In this document: in pieces, positions 53,868 to 64,000 of the stretch
Layout of the letters: each line of letters opens with the position of its first letter
Position numbering within the stretch: the first letter of the stretch is position 1
Source: Tribonema minus
Lineage: Eukaryota; Sar; Xanthophyceae; Tribonematales; Tribonemataceae
DNA length: 64,000 nt
Direction of reading: 5' to 3'
Assembly: GCA_017506865.1 (NCBI GenBank)
Contig: JAFCMP010000235.1
Span: 682,001 to 746,000, forward strand
The notes under the pieces: generated by a model
Seen by the model: only the letters and a program-made list of their open reading frames with translations
Told to the model about the DNA's origin: nothing
Databases searched by the model: none
Position numbers and translations under genes: made by a program

Positions 53868-54220
53868 TGCAGCAAGGCTCGGCCTACTGCTCGCAAGACC
53901 ACGCCCTTTTCTGTCGACGCTGCGCGCTCGTCTAGAACTGGGACATACCGCGCTTTTGCTACCAAGGTGCGCGAACGCGTTGGCTGCAGGCACAGCTGGC
54001 GATCCTTGTACGTTGACGAGGTTCGCAGGTCTCACGAACGCTGGCGCGCTTTAGCAGTGTGTGCACCTTCAGGGTGATACATCCGCCCCGCTGCGGCGTC
54101 TGGGTCGTCGGGTACCAGCGCATGGGGCACCGACCTTTTGCTGCGTGCTATGCACATCGTGCACACAGCTGGTTTGCAGTCAGCCGGCTTCTTTAGCAGC
54201 GTGGTGTGTTGGCCAACACC
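53868..54220. repeat. 340-bp module, copy 2
   Basis: Direct repeat of copy 1 in the same orientation, 463 bp downstream. Contains GTCGACGCTGCGCGCTCGTC and TAGAACTGGGACATACCGCG, both also present in copy 3. Confidence 0.9.
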
Positions 54221-54225
54221 CTGTC

Positions 54226-57200
54226 GTATGTGATGTGCGTGAGTGAGTACAACCAGTGCCGCAACAGTCAGGCATGTTGCAGATACTATGCATGCCAATG
54301 CATGCGCCTACAGGGGGAGTTGAAGGTTGCGTCCATTGTTGCATTGGCAGTGTGCCAAGCCTTGTGCAGCACACGGCAATGTGGGGGTCGTACGACGCAC
54401 AGACGCTCTCCAATGCGGTGCTACTTTGTATCGTAGCATCAAATCAAACGGCTGTAGCGTTCTCTTCAATGCCTCTGTACTATGTTTCGAACCTTGCCGC
54501 AAATGTCTCTGCGTGTGTCCTCATGGCAAGCATATATTAGACCATGTCTCTCACAGGCGCTGTGCTCTCTGCTGGCTGCCACCTCCCCCCCCCTTTACGC
54601 AAGAGGGGGACATTGTGCAGGAGAAATATGTCGCGGCTGTGCCTGAGCACGCGAGCGCAGGACTGCGGCAGCGACACTGAGGTCAAGCTCATGTTTTCTG
54701 GCGATCTACATAGCAAGGTGCGTGCTAATTCTCCAAAGTCATAGCACTACATGCTTGTCCATGGCTGCCCCGGTGCATTCAAACTGGTGAAGTCGGTGGG
54801 CTCTTTGTGATGCCCGGTGTTTCTTCATTGCATTTCAGTGTGTGTTGCTGTTGTGTGTGCATGCCGCATTTGCCTTCAGCACTCGCTACATGGAAGCTCT
54901 CGATGATGTACATAGGCTTCACTGGATACTCGCAACAACGCCTTTTGTCTGCGTGCTTCCATTGCTCCTACCTCGAGCGTTTGAATACAGTCTTTGCTAA
55001 ATAGCACTCTCTTGATTTTCTTTGTCACCCCACAGGCATGCTGGCTGTCGTCACCAAGGAGCGTTTGCTCCCACATCAATTGCATAAGCACTTGCAGACG
55101 CCAAGCGGTGCAACAATTGGTGTGACAGGCGTGCCTACTGCATCTACTGCCATCGTGCCGTGAGCAATGGCGACTACGTGGTGACCGCGTGCAGGATGAT
55201 CGCTGCCACGTGCCTGTTTTCAGCGCCTCGGTCGCGCCCCAATTCGCATACTTCTTCTAGTATTTGGTTAGTTAACAGATAGATAGATAGCATAGGATGG
55301 TGTACATATGCTTTGTCAGTAGTTGCCCATTTCAGGGGCATACCTGAAGTATAGTAGATGTTTCATAGTGTGTGCTGACGCACGCCAGCCATGATCGCCT
55401 ACGTTGTGCCTCGCCAGTCACCTTGAACGACAATACTCTACAGCATCTTTCTTTGCAGCAGCTTGTGTGGCTGGGTGTTTTTTGTTTCTTGTGTGTGTCT
55501 GTGTGTGTTGTTTGACTACAGGACCGCTGCATGGCTGAGCATCTTTGCCTCTGCACTCAAGTAGCTCTGAGTAGGTCCAATGTTGCATGTTTGCATATAG
55601 AGCATGATATGCTGCACTGCATTGCTGCATGCATGCTGTGTCCGCATGATAGTCTGTTGCACTTGTCAAGGGCTCATTTTCATCAAGGCGCGCCAAACAG
55701 CCGGATCATCAATTTGATGGAAGTACAGTAGTTGAACGATGGGGTCCATGTCTGATTACAATGAAGCTCTGAGTGTCTCATCACCATGACACCGTACTAA
55801 GAGTGCTGCAGTGCTCAGCAGCTGTGTCCGCCTGTCCGCGCCTGCCCCATTTTCACTCAAATTCGCCATGCCAGTCATATCTCTTAACTTTGAAGTACTT
55901 CAAAGTATTTATGAGCAAACACACAAGGAATCCGCAGGATCTGAGAGCGCGGCAGCTCGGATCAAAGAGATGGTTGTGGATGCCAGACGTGATGATGCTC
56001 ATTCGAAGGACCTCTTGATCACACCCGTGACCCTTTGCAGCGCAGTTTGAAAGCTGTAAATATCTGCTCTGAAAAAAAGTTCTTCTATGCCACATGAAGC
56101 GTTCCTGGTGTGTATGCAGAATGTCTCATCAGCAGGAATGCTGTGAAAAATGGGCCTGTCGAGAGCTTCAGCTCGTAACATTAAGGACTGAAGACTGACG
56201 GACAGACACTGAACATATGCTGCTGCCTTCATTTGCGCATCTTGATGTATGCATTCCACACCATACATCAAGCAGATTCACAGAGTCATGTAGCCAGCTG
56301 GTTGGCTCATTGACAATCCTCAGCCACTCAAACGCAATAGCAATTCACTGGCACAACAACGGCAGCGCCACTGACAATGCAAAGGCGACATCAAACATTA
56401 TCGGGTGCTAGCCTGTGCAGAAGCAGGCACACTAACCAATCAAGCTGAGTCATATCAGCACAGCAATGCCTTCAGTACAGCTCTAGTGGACATCAAGCGA
56501 CATCTCTTGCATCATGACCATGGTGCGCAGCACAAGGATTGCAGCAGTGGGAACGGCCACAACAGACGAGCAAGAGCAGCAGTGCAACGATACCAGTGCA
56601 CTGCTGCACGCATCGGCACAGTGCCACTCAGATGTGACTTGTGTTCAGCCAATGTCCAGTCTGTTGCCGATCAGGTGGTGTCATGCTGTGCAGCCCCTCG
56701 GCTCCCCACTTGGTCGACCCCCAATGGCAACGGGCACTGGGGCCGCCATGCCACTTCACTTCAACTTGCAGCGCGGCCACTCCACTGCCCTTGCCCCCCC
56801 CCCCCATTCTCATAGATGTAGGATATTACCCCGAGGTCAGTTTCAAAACTGCAACCTACTATGTCATGCAACGCCTGCCGCTCCCCCTTATCGCCTAGGC
56901 TGAGCCCTGCTGCGCAAGTGGCCCCTTGCTACTGCAAGCGCAGCCACAGCCACTACCAGCCATTGAGAGGCAGCTATCATACGTAGCGGCGCGCACAAGC
57001 CATGTGGGCTGCGCAATGTGCCCGTGAGGAGCCACCCGCTCTCGGCATCAAAACCATTCAGCAACGTGCGCCGCGAGTGCCCCCACTGCCCCTTTCACTG
57101 TATCCAAATCTACTCTGTGCACTCGCCTCAGATGGGCTGCTGACAGCGGTGCTGTATGTGTACACACACAATGTCGCCATCGCGCGCTCGCCGACGGCGT

Positions 57201-58397
57201 AGCGACTCACAGTGATAGCGCATATCCTCCCCCCCTCCACACACAACAGCGCGCGAACCCTCCCTTCACGCACTACAAAACCTCCCTCACCACAAGCCCC
57301 CTTCCGACTTGCATGATCAGAGCGCAAAGTCTCCCTTCTCCGCATGCTACAAAATATCCCTTGCAACAAATCCCCTTCCGCAATGCGGTACCTCACTTGC
57401 TCCAAAACCCACCCGCACTGTAGCCGAATGAACTGGCACAAAAACCCCTGAGTGCTCAGCAGACCAGGAAACCCACCCACCACCGCCAACGTGTTGGCCC
57501 TCAACGAGACCTACAAAACCCCCCCGGACTAGCCCGTTGAGTAGTCAGACGTGACGTGGCGCACTTTGCAGCTGCTGTATGAAGAGTCACACCTGCGACC
57601 AGAACACTGGAGCAGCTTGAGCTGTGCTGATGGGATGGCAGGCTGGCCGGTGGCGATGTTGTTGCTGGCTTGGGGCAAGGTGCTTGGCTTCAGCGCCCTA
57701 ATTGCGATGAACAAATGCGCGCCCTATGCAGTGCTGCTCGCCTGTCACAGCAGTCACAGCAGCACAACAAGCATGTGTCAAGGTTTCGGCAACGAAGGCA
57801 GCGACTTCAATGTGCGAGGAGTGCCACTGAACAGCAGCAACTCCATGGACAGGGACAGAGTGCCATTGCCAGTTAGCCAGAACAAGGAGATCAGAATAAT
57901 GCGAGATGAGTGGCGCACTGACGCTGCGAGAACGGTGCAGGGCAGGGATGGATGTTTCTGGCTCACTGAGCTTTTGTACTTGTAGCAAGCATGACCGCGC
58001 CCCTACTGTGCCAGTGGACTGCATGCTTCTTGCAGATGCTGTACCAGCATGCACATGCATGAGTTGTCAGTCAGCAGAATGCTGTGCCTAGCCTTGAGAG
58101 AACCATTTGACAAAGGCCTCAACTATGATTGGTCTAACGTCGTGCAAATGATGCTGCGGTTTCCCTCAAAGTGCCACATCTGGAGCACTGAAGATCACCA
58201 CTTTATCGGCGACATGCAAGCAGCTGAACGTCCGAGGTGGCAAAAGCAACAATGAGCATATCCAGAGACAAGGACTCTCCCTCTGATATCCTGTGCAACC
58301 TTCATGACAAAATGTACTTTCAAGTGTACACATCATCAATGACTCACCAGGGTTGATGCCAATGACGCCAATGGAGCAGGAGCCCAATGCTGACATG
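54226..58397. other. No gene assigned
   Basis: 54227-54730 continues the segmental duplication (matches 63280-63660). At 55928-56010 a sequence (AGGATCTGAGAGCG, then TGGATGCCAGA and GATGATGCTCATT) repeats 52884-52960; its plus frame ESAAARIKEMVVDARRDDAH is helix-like but isolated. TACTTCAAAGTA-like palindromes occur near 55895. 56797-56806 is poly-C. A plus frame at 58049-58255 is open, without recognisable motifs. No complete gene is seen. Confidence 0.45.
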
Positions 58398-61300
58398 TCA
58401 GGCATCGGCGTCAGCACTGCCAGCGTCTTCATGGTCCGACAGTGGCCGAGGCTCTAGGTCATCGCCGTTGTCGACGTGGTTAGAGCACTGCTGCAACACA
58501 ACGTCCCAAATGCCATCATCGTCCTGCTGTTGTGCAGGCTGCACTTCTGCAACGTCCGGTTCGTCGCGCCATTGGAGAGCCGGGGGAAGAGCAGCGTTGT
58601 CACGGTGATCGCCAACAGCGGCGCCAGCCTCGTGTAGAGGGAGCGGCTGGTCCGCAGCATTGACCTAGCTAGTGCAACTGGCTCCGCCGCGACTGGAGCA
58701 TTGGAGCCGACCATCAAATCCAGAAATCCAAGCATGCCAGGGCTGAGCCCTTGGTTTGCATGTGCCGAAAGAGGACTTGATGATGGCCGATCGGTGCTGT
58801 GACATCAAGGGCCAATGAGGGCACACATTTGTGTGATCAGTTACTGTGAGGCTGGAAGGCACAAGCACTGCAGATGCATCGATGTATAGTGACATATTCC
58901 ACGATACACATGACAATATATGATGCAAGGTAAACCTTGAGGTTTCATCTCATACAGCACCTGACACCAATAGCACCAGTTTGAGCGCTGACGCCCTTCG
59001 GCACATATTCATTTGCACAGGCAAGCACATGACGTTCGTGAAGAGAGCGGGTGTCTCGGTCTTGAGGCCGTCTCAATTTCAAGACCTTCAACAGCACCAC
59101 GCGAATGGCTGCACCGATAGACTGCCTGCTCTGCAACATAGTGGTCAGCTAGGTGAAACTACAAAACTTCAAGTCATTGAAGCATGGAATCATCATAATG
59201 TATGTGGTTCACATTAGCTTTGTAGAACTCTTTGACAAAACCTGCAAACATCATAACAAAAAGATGTGACAGCACATACAACTCGCGTTTTTCAACTTCA
59301 ACTTGAAGTTTCAAAACCCGCCTCGCTCTCACCACCACACTCACGCGCATTCAAGAGCGCTGTCACTAGCCGCTGAACCTCCTGTAATGGGCTTCCAGCT
59401 GGAGCTGGCCTACCAAACTCTTGAGACCTTTCCATACTGAACACCCATGCCTCGAATGCTAAGAAGCTTGCACACATAAATCTTTTGATTACTGTGGACA
59501 TGGTGGCATTGTGTGACTCGTGGCCAATTGCCGCAGCAGCGGCGACCACAATTTGGTGGAAGGCATTCAGTTTGACGGCTAGCCACACCTTGTCACCTAG
59601 AGCTCAACGATCTGTTGATTCGTTTCCATAATGATATCGCATTGATTATAACATGCCTAACCATGAGCACCCCCACTGGTCAAACAGAGTTGAATTGTTG
59701 GCATGGAAACAATGCTTGCTGAATTCATGACTGTAGCAGCAAACTCTCTACAGCAGCACAATGCCACATATGCCCATTTCAAATGGCACAGACCGATCGT
59801 ACCGTTGCAGAAACGAACATCTCAACGATGAGAGCTGACCGTGGAGCTGGCAAGGTGAGAAATGGGGTGCCAACCTACATTTGCTGTCCTTCCTGTGTCA
59901 CTTATTCTATGTACGTGTAATACCATTAAATGTACAGCAACAGTACAGATTGAGAACGGCTTGCCAAACATGCAGACCATGCAATACCTGTTGAGCTGCT
60001 GTGGCTGATTGCCCACCCCCACTGCAGCATCCGCCTGAGCACTGGCGCCATCAGCCTCTCCTGCCAATAGCCGCGGCGCGTTGGCAACATAACTCATTGC
60101 CGTGCGCAGCCCACTTTCGACCGCTCCCAGCGCACCCTTCGCCTCCGTCGCTTCCGAGGTTATACGTCCATGAGTCTGCACTCGCACGACGGCAATTTGC
60201 TTGTGAGCGTTGATGCTGTATAGTATGGCTAGAAGAGGACATTTTGAATGACTCAGATGATCATCAAGGCTTGCAAATACCGATTCATCATGATGTGATG
60301 CAATGCAAACAGACATTGTTGATGATGTAAGCAAGCCAAAACTGATGAGGGCGGGGGTCAATGAGCGAGGGGACCAGCCTGAGGGCTTGATCAATCACGC
60401 CTTCAACTACGGCCAGGCTTTGCTGTACGCAATGGCTTACAGGAAACACACCATTGTAGACATCAGCGTTCGATTGTGATATCACACCTTGCTGGCAAGA
60501 TCCTTGTGGCCAGATGGAGGCACGTAGTGAAACCCTGCTGCTGGTACAGAAAGGGTATGATTGTATAGCATAGTGTACATACTCAGACTGTGGAGACACT
60601 AAAACAAGTTACTGCAATAATTGTGGTCTCCTTGTCTGTCAGCAGAGCATAGTATGAAGCACAGTGCCCCAGCAAACAGTACACGGTAGCATCTCAAAGT
60701 ATTGCCAGCTGCAAGCCTTGACTGCACAGCCAACAAAATGCTGCCACCTTTCACAAGAAGTGCCCACCCATACTGAAGTAATTCAGACTACTTCAAATCA
60801 CATACTTGGAAGTAAGTCAAAGGCACATGTGTACCCTTCATCGCTTGCCTGCAAATCACATAAGCCGAAAATACATGTGTACCCTGCGTTGCTTGCCTGC
60901 TCGTGCTGCAACTTTTGGCGTGCTCGAATGATGTGCTGGAGAGCAATCTCCATGTCTGCGTGGGCGGAGGCGACGACGCTGTCCACTGCCAACGAGTCGC
61001 AGCCTGGAGTCTCGGCGGGTTGAAGCTGGCCGCCTGCCGGTGCTGGCGATGCTGGCTGCACTGCTGCTACTGCTGCTGCTGGCGCCAGTGCTGCTGGTGC
61101 CGGTGTTGCTGGTGTCGCTGCTGCTGGCGCCGGTGATGCTGGTGCCGGCGCTGCTGCTGAGAATGCTTCTGCCGCTGCCGCCGCCGCCGCTGCTGCCTCT
61201 GCTGCAACACCTGTCCCATAGGCGCGACGAGTGGCCCTGCTGACCCCTGCCGCTGACTGCTGCGCTGCCTCATCTGCTGCTGCTGCTGCTGCTGCCGCCG

Positions 61301-62320
61301 CTGCTGCTGATGATGCGTCAATCGTCCCAACACGGCATCGAGTTGATGGCCGCGTTGATGCCTTTGGTGCTGTAGCTGCGCTTGCACCAGCCGCTCGTGC
61401 TCCACGCCTCCTGCCACCAGCCTGTTGCAGCGGTGGCTGCTCTGCGGTCGTTGCTGCTGCCGCTGCTGCCGTGTTGACGCGGCGGGACCTGGTGGCTGCC
61501 AGCCCTCCTGCTGCTGCTGCTGCTGCTGCTGCGGCAATGCGCTTGCCGCGCGGGGGCTTGGCTGCCAGCCCAGCCACTGGCGCTGCTGCCTGAGCTGCTT
61601 CCATCGGAGCAACCAACATGCCGGCGTCAGGTGCAGGCGCGGCGTCAGGTGCAGGCGCGGCGGCGGCAGGAGCTGGGGCCGGGTGGCTGGCCATGAAGTC
61701 TTTGTATATAATACTAGACCTCTTGACCCACCTGCAAACGAAGAAGGTGCAAAAACGAAAGGTAAATGACAGTGTGCGTGAATGCTCATCAACACCTGTC
61801 AACACCTGTGCGTGGCAAGAAGCTGCGGAGCACCTGCTTGTTTGCTCTGCTCGAAGATCGGAACATGTTCACACAACGCAGCGCGTGAACGGCAAAGATA
61901 TCAAGATGAGATTTCTGCAGAAAATGTGACCGGAATGAAAGCTGCCGCTCATTTATGGCTCCTCGTCCACACATGGGCCCCCTCCTAAAAGCGGTGTGGG
62001 TCCATCCGCAGCTTCGTGGCGAGCTGCTTCCGGGTGACCCCCCCCCATGTCTGCAGACTCGCAGGGTGTACCACTGCTATCTGGAAGCCCTTCCGGCGGC
62101 TCAGAACGTCATCGTACATGATGAATCCATGCACGATGCCAAAAGTCTCGGTGTGCAGCTGGAAGACGAGACGCTTGGCGCCATCGTGCAGCTCGCACGC
62201 GTCCAGAGAGTATCTGGATTGCATGGCTTGAGGCAGCTGCTGCCACCACTCGTCGAACGAAGCGTCGTCTGCCGGAAAGTCACGACTGCAAAATCGCGCA
62301 AGAATGAGCTCCACACTCAT
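58398..62320 (-). pseudogene. SFxxWW-family gene, copy D (most complete)
   Basis: Exon 1 begins at ATG 62320: LILARFCSRDFPADDASF, then DEWWQQ, RYSLDACELHDGAKR, FGIVHGFIMYDD and VVHPASLQTWGG. The frame meets TAG at 61987 where copy C has Trp (RRFWEQALVW against RF-stop-EGAHVW), one base from TGG. The next exon starts at 61731 with WVKRSSIIYKDFMASHPAP, continues about 270 Ala-rich residues, ends RARQKLQHEQ, and is followed by a GC donor as in copy C. A helical exon lies at about 60190-60000 (ASAQADAA). The last exon starts near 58662 and reads DEPDVAEVQPAQQQDDDGIW, then VVLQQCSNHVDNGDD, ending TGA 58400-58398. This acidic tail is the best evidence that the family once encoded a real protein. 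Function unknown. If UAG were bypassed, or exon 1 were spliced earlier, it could still be active. Confidence 0.62.
59500..59640 (+). repeat. Dispersed repeat, copy 3 of 3
   Basis: Same segment as at 7.06 kb (+) and 13.5 kb (-), including GGTGGAAGGCATTCAG and CACCTTGTCACCTAGAGCT. Confidence 0.8.
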
Positions 62321-62924
62321 GGTGTCCTTCCTTCGGCTGCTGCGCACACGCAGAGTATTTCGAATTCTGCAGATCTTTTGTTGGTTCATCTTTCCAACTT
62401 CCAAACATATGTGATGATGCTCAGCAGTCACCCCACACTGTGCGCTCCACGCAATGGCCCCGCGGGTTCGGCCACGCAATGGCCCCGCGCCGGCGGGTTG
62501 GGCGCGGCGGGCGCCGCCGCGGCTTCCACCACGCAAGCGCAAGCGTGCAACCTGGCGTGGTGGCTGACCTGCGGCGCTGGCGTAGCAGCAGCTGCTCTCG
62601 GCGTGCACACCGCCCGTGTCTCGGGCGCAGGCAGCATCAACCAGGAGACTCCGCGAGACCACGCCGTGGACATTGGAAGAGCAGCACGGCAGTGCCGCCG
62701 CCAAGCAGTGGCCCGCGCTCACGCCTGGCGAGTTGAAGATTCACCACCAATCTTCTGCTGTATGGCACCACGCTCGCAAGGCAAGTGACATCTCTCCCGC
62801 AGATCAGCACGCAGAGATTGATGTGCCGGGTCGCAAACGGAGTGTGTTTTGTTGCGTGCGTACATGAACATGAGGTCGTAGGCGGAGATCTAGCAACGTG
62901 TAGTGCACGCACATGACGTGCAGC

Positions 62925-63275
62925 AGGGGCTAGGCCTAATCCTCGGGAGATGAGACCCTGTTCTGTCGACGCTGCGCGCTCGTCTAGAACTGGGACATAC
63001 CGCGCTTTTGCTGCCAAGGTACGCGAACGCGTTGGCTGCAGGCGCAGCTGGCTTACTTGTACGTTGATGGAGTTCGCAGGTCTCATGAACGCTAGCGCGC
63101 CTGAGCAGTGAGCTTACACTCAGGGTGATGCATCCGCCCCGCTGCGGCGTGTGGGTCGTCGGGTAACAGCGTATGGGCACTGACATGTTTCTGCGTGCTA
63201 TACACATCGTGCACACAGCTGGTCTGCAGTCAGCCGGCTTCTTTAGCAGCGTGGTGTGTTGGCCGACACCATGTT
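62925..63275. repeat. 340-bp module, copy 3
   Basis: Same module in unit 2, 5' of family copy D. Closest to copy 2 (it shares CGCGAACGCGTTGGCTGCAG and the CAGTCAGCCGGCTTCTTTAG end). Confidence 0.9.
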
Positions 63276-63660
63276 GCATGTGATGTGCGTAAGTACAGCC
63301 AGTGCAGCACTGTCAGACATGTTGCAGATATTGCGCGTGCTACTGCATGCGCCTGCAGGGATAGTTTAAGGTGGATTCGACTTTTACATTTGCAGTGTGC
63401 CGAGATCCTCTGCAGTTGTTATGCATACCTTGAAGCAAGAGTGCCAATACATATCTGACAGGCGTTGTGCGCTCCTTTTGTTTTTGCCTGCTGCCCCTGT
63501 CCCGAAAGTGGAAGGTGATGCGCAGGCAAAATTCTTGGAAGTAAGTGGCGCCAGTGGCTGCAATCAAGCAGGCCAGCCAACGACGGTACATGCGACGGTA
63601 TCGGAGTCAACCTCCTGTTTTCCAACATCCTGTTAAGCAAGGTACGTGCTCACACTCTAT

Positions 63661-64000
63661 GTAGTCAAACTCAATACTGCTTGCGTACAACTGCTCTGAG
63701 GGCGCTTGTGGTAATGGCTCTTGCGATAGATACGCGGCACTGCTTGATCACATTTCGGCAGTGCATGACTGCTGCAATCATCAATTAGCATAATTTCATG
63801 TTGAAGTAACTACCCTTCAGCACATGACAACTGTGAGGGATGGCAGCAACTCGTCAAGGATGCAGTGCTTTGACCGCTTGAATGAAATCATCACATCACC
63901 CACCAGCACCTGCTTGGTTTTGCTCCCCATGCAGGTTTGACAATGAGCCGCGGCTAGCTACGACCACAAGGACTACACTACAGCAGCCGATGCTCGCCGA
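63661..64000. other. No gene recognised
   Basis: A possible acceptor CATGCAG lies at about 63936, followed by an open frame to the window end. It resembles the position of an exon start near 55035 in unit 1, but similarity is too weak to call. Confidence 0.35.

Larger units (their letters stand above)
48700..55100. repeat. Segmental duplication, unit 1
   Basis: Blocks in the same order and orientation recur in unit 2 (58.4-63.7 kb): a DNA segment near 49280 matching one near 58785 (reading AGGCACGG in one copy, AGGCACAA in the other); the coiled ASAQADAA exon (50.5/60.1 kb); the Ala-rich exon (51.3-52.1/60.9-61.7 kb); the SFxxWW exon (52.6/62.2 kb); the 340-bp module; and the ACATGTTGCAGATA segment (54.27/63.32 kb). 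Offsets range from about 9.05 to 9.6 kb, so the units have diverged by indels. Unit 1 has an extra 340-bp module. Edges are approximate. Confidence 0.8.
58400..63660. repeat. Segmental duplication, unit 2
   Basis: Partner of 48.7-55.1 kb, with the same block order and orientation (see unit 1). It contains family copy D and one 340-bp module. The right edge near 63660 follows GTTTTCC...AGCAAGGTACGTGCT, matching GTTTTCT...AGCAAGGTGCGTGCT at 54694-54725. Similarity further right is unclear because the window ends. Confidence 0.8.

Overview
The window looks like nuclear DNA of a flagellate green alga, probably Chlamydomonadales. The evidence is: intron-rich genes with GT..(T)GCAG borders; a katanin-p60-like-2 gene, a microtubule/cilium family; CTG/CAG and Ala-rich low complexity; and interstitial telomere-type CCCTAA repeats. 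Human-type TTAGGG telomeres are known from some Chlamydomonadales (Haematococcus and relatives); the species is not provable from here. The code is standard: UAG ends the katanin gene exactly where its homologues end.

Layout. (1) 0.7-4.1 kb: a 2.8-kb near-perfect palindrome bounded by a 38-bp repeat starting GGACACTATC, with a 623-codon ORF running into it. (2) 4.6-11.9 kb (+): a broken multi-exon DDE/D transposase-like gene; one intron holds a telomeric/minisatellite array. (3) 12.2-12.9 kb: two inverted, degenerate copies of an unnamed 'SFxxWW' family. (4) 14.7-20.1 kb (-): a 5'-truncated reverse transcriptase and, next to it, an intronless AEP primase-SF3 (D5-like) helicase of viral type with AGGAAA-rich inverted repeats upstream. 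(5) 21-22.6 kb: CTG arrays and AT-rich palindromes. (6) 23.1-47.0 kb: the host core, four intact multi-exon genes: an uncharacterised conserved protein (-), glutaminyl-tRNA synthetase with an unusual C-terminal tail (-), a carbohydrate-type sulfotransferase (-), and divergent from it katanin p60 A-like 2 (+). (7) 48.7-63.7 kb: a diverged tandem segmental duplication (offset about 9-9.6 kb), each unit with one broken copy of the SFxxWW family and one or two copies of a 340-bp module.

The host genes join in consistent splice phases without disruption, whereas the transposase-like gene and all four SFxxWW copies carry frameshifts or stops. The left 23 kb and right 16 kb are therefore accessory, repeat-derived sequence around a conserved block. 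The four host genes have unrelated jobs (translation, sulfation, microtubule severing, unknown) and form no pathway. The most unusual parts are the palindrome with its 38-bp repeats, the primase-helicase/RT island, the SFxxWW family with its 340-bp module, and the GlnRS tail.
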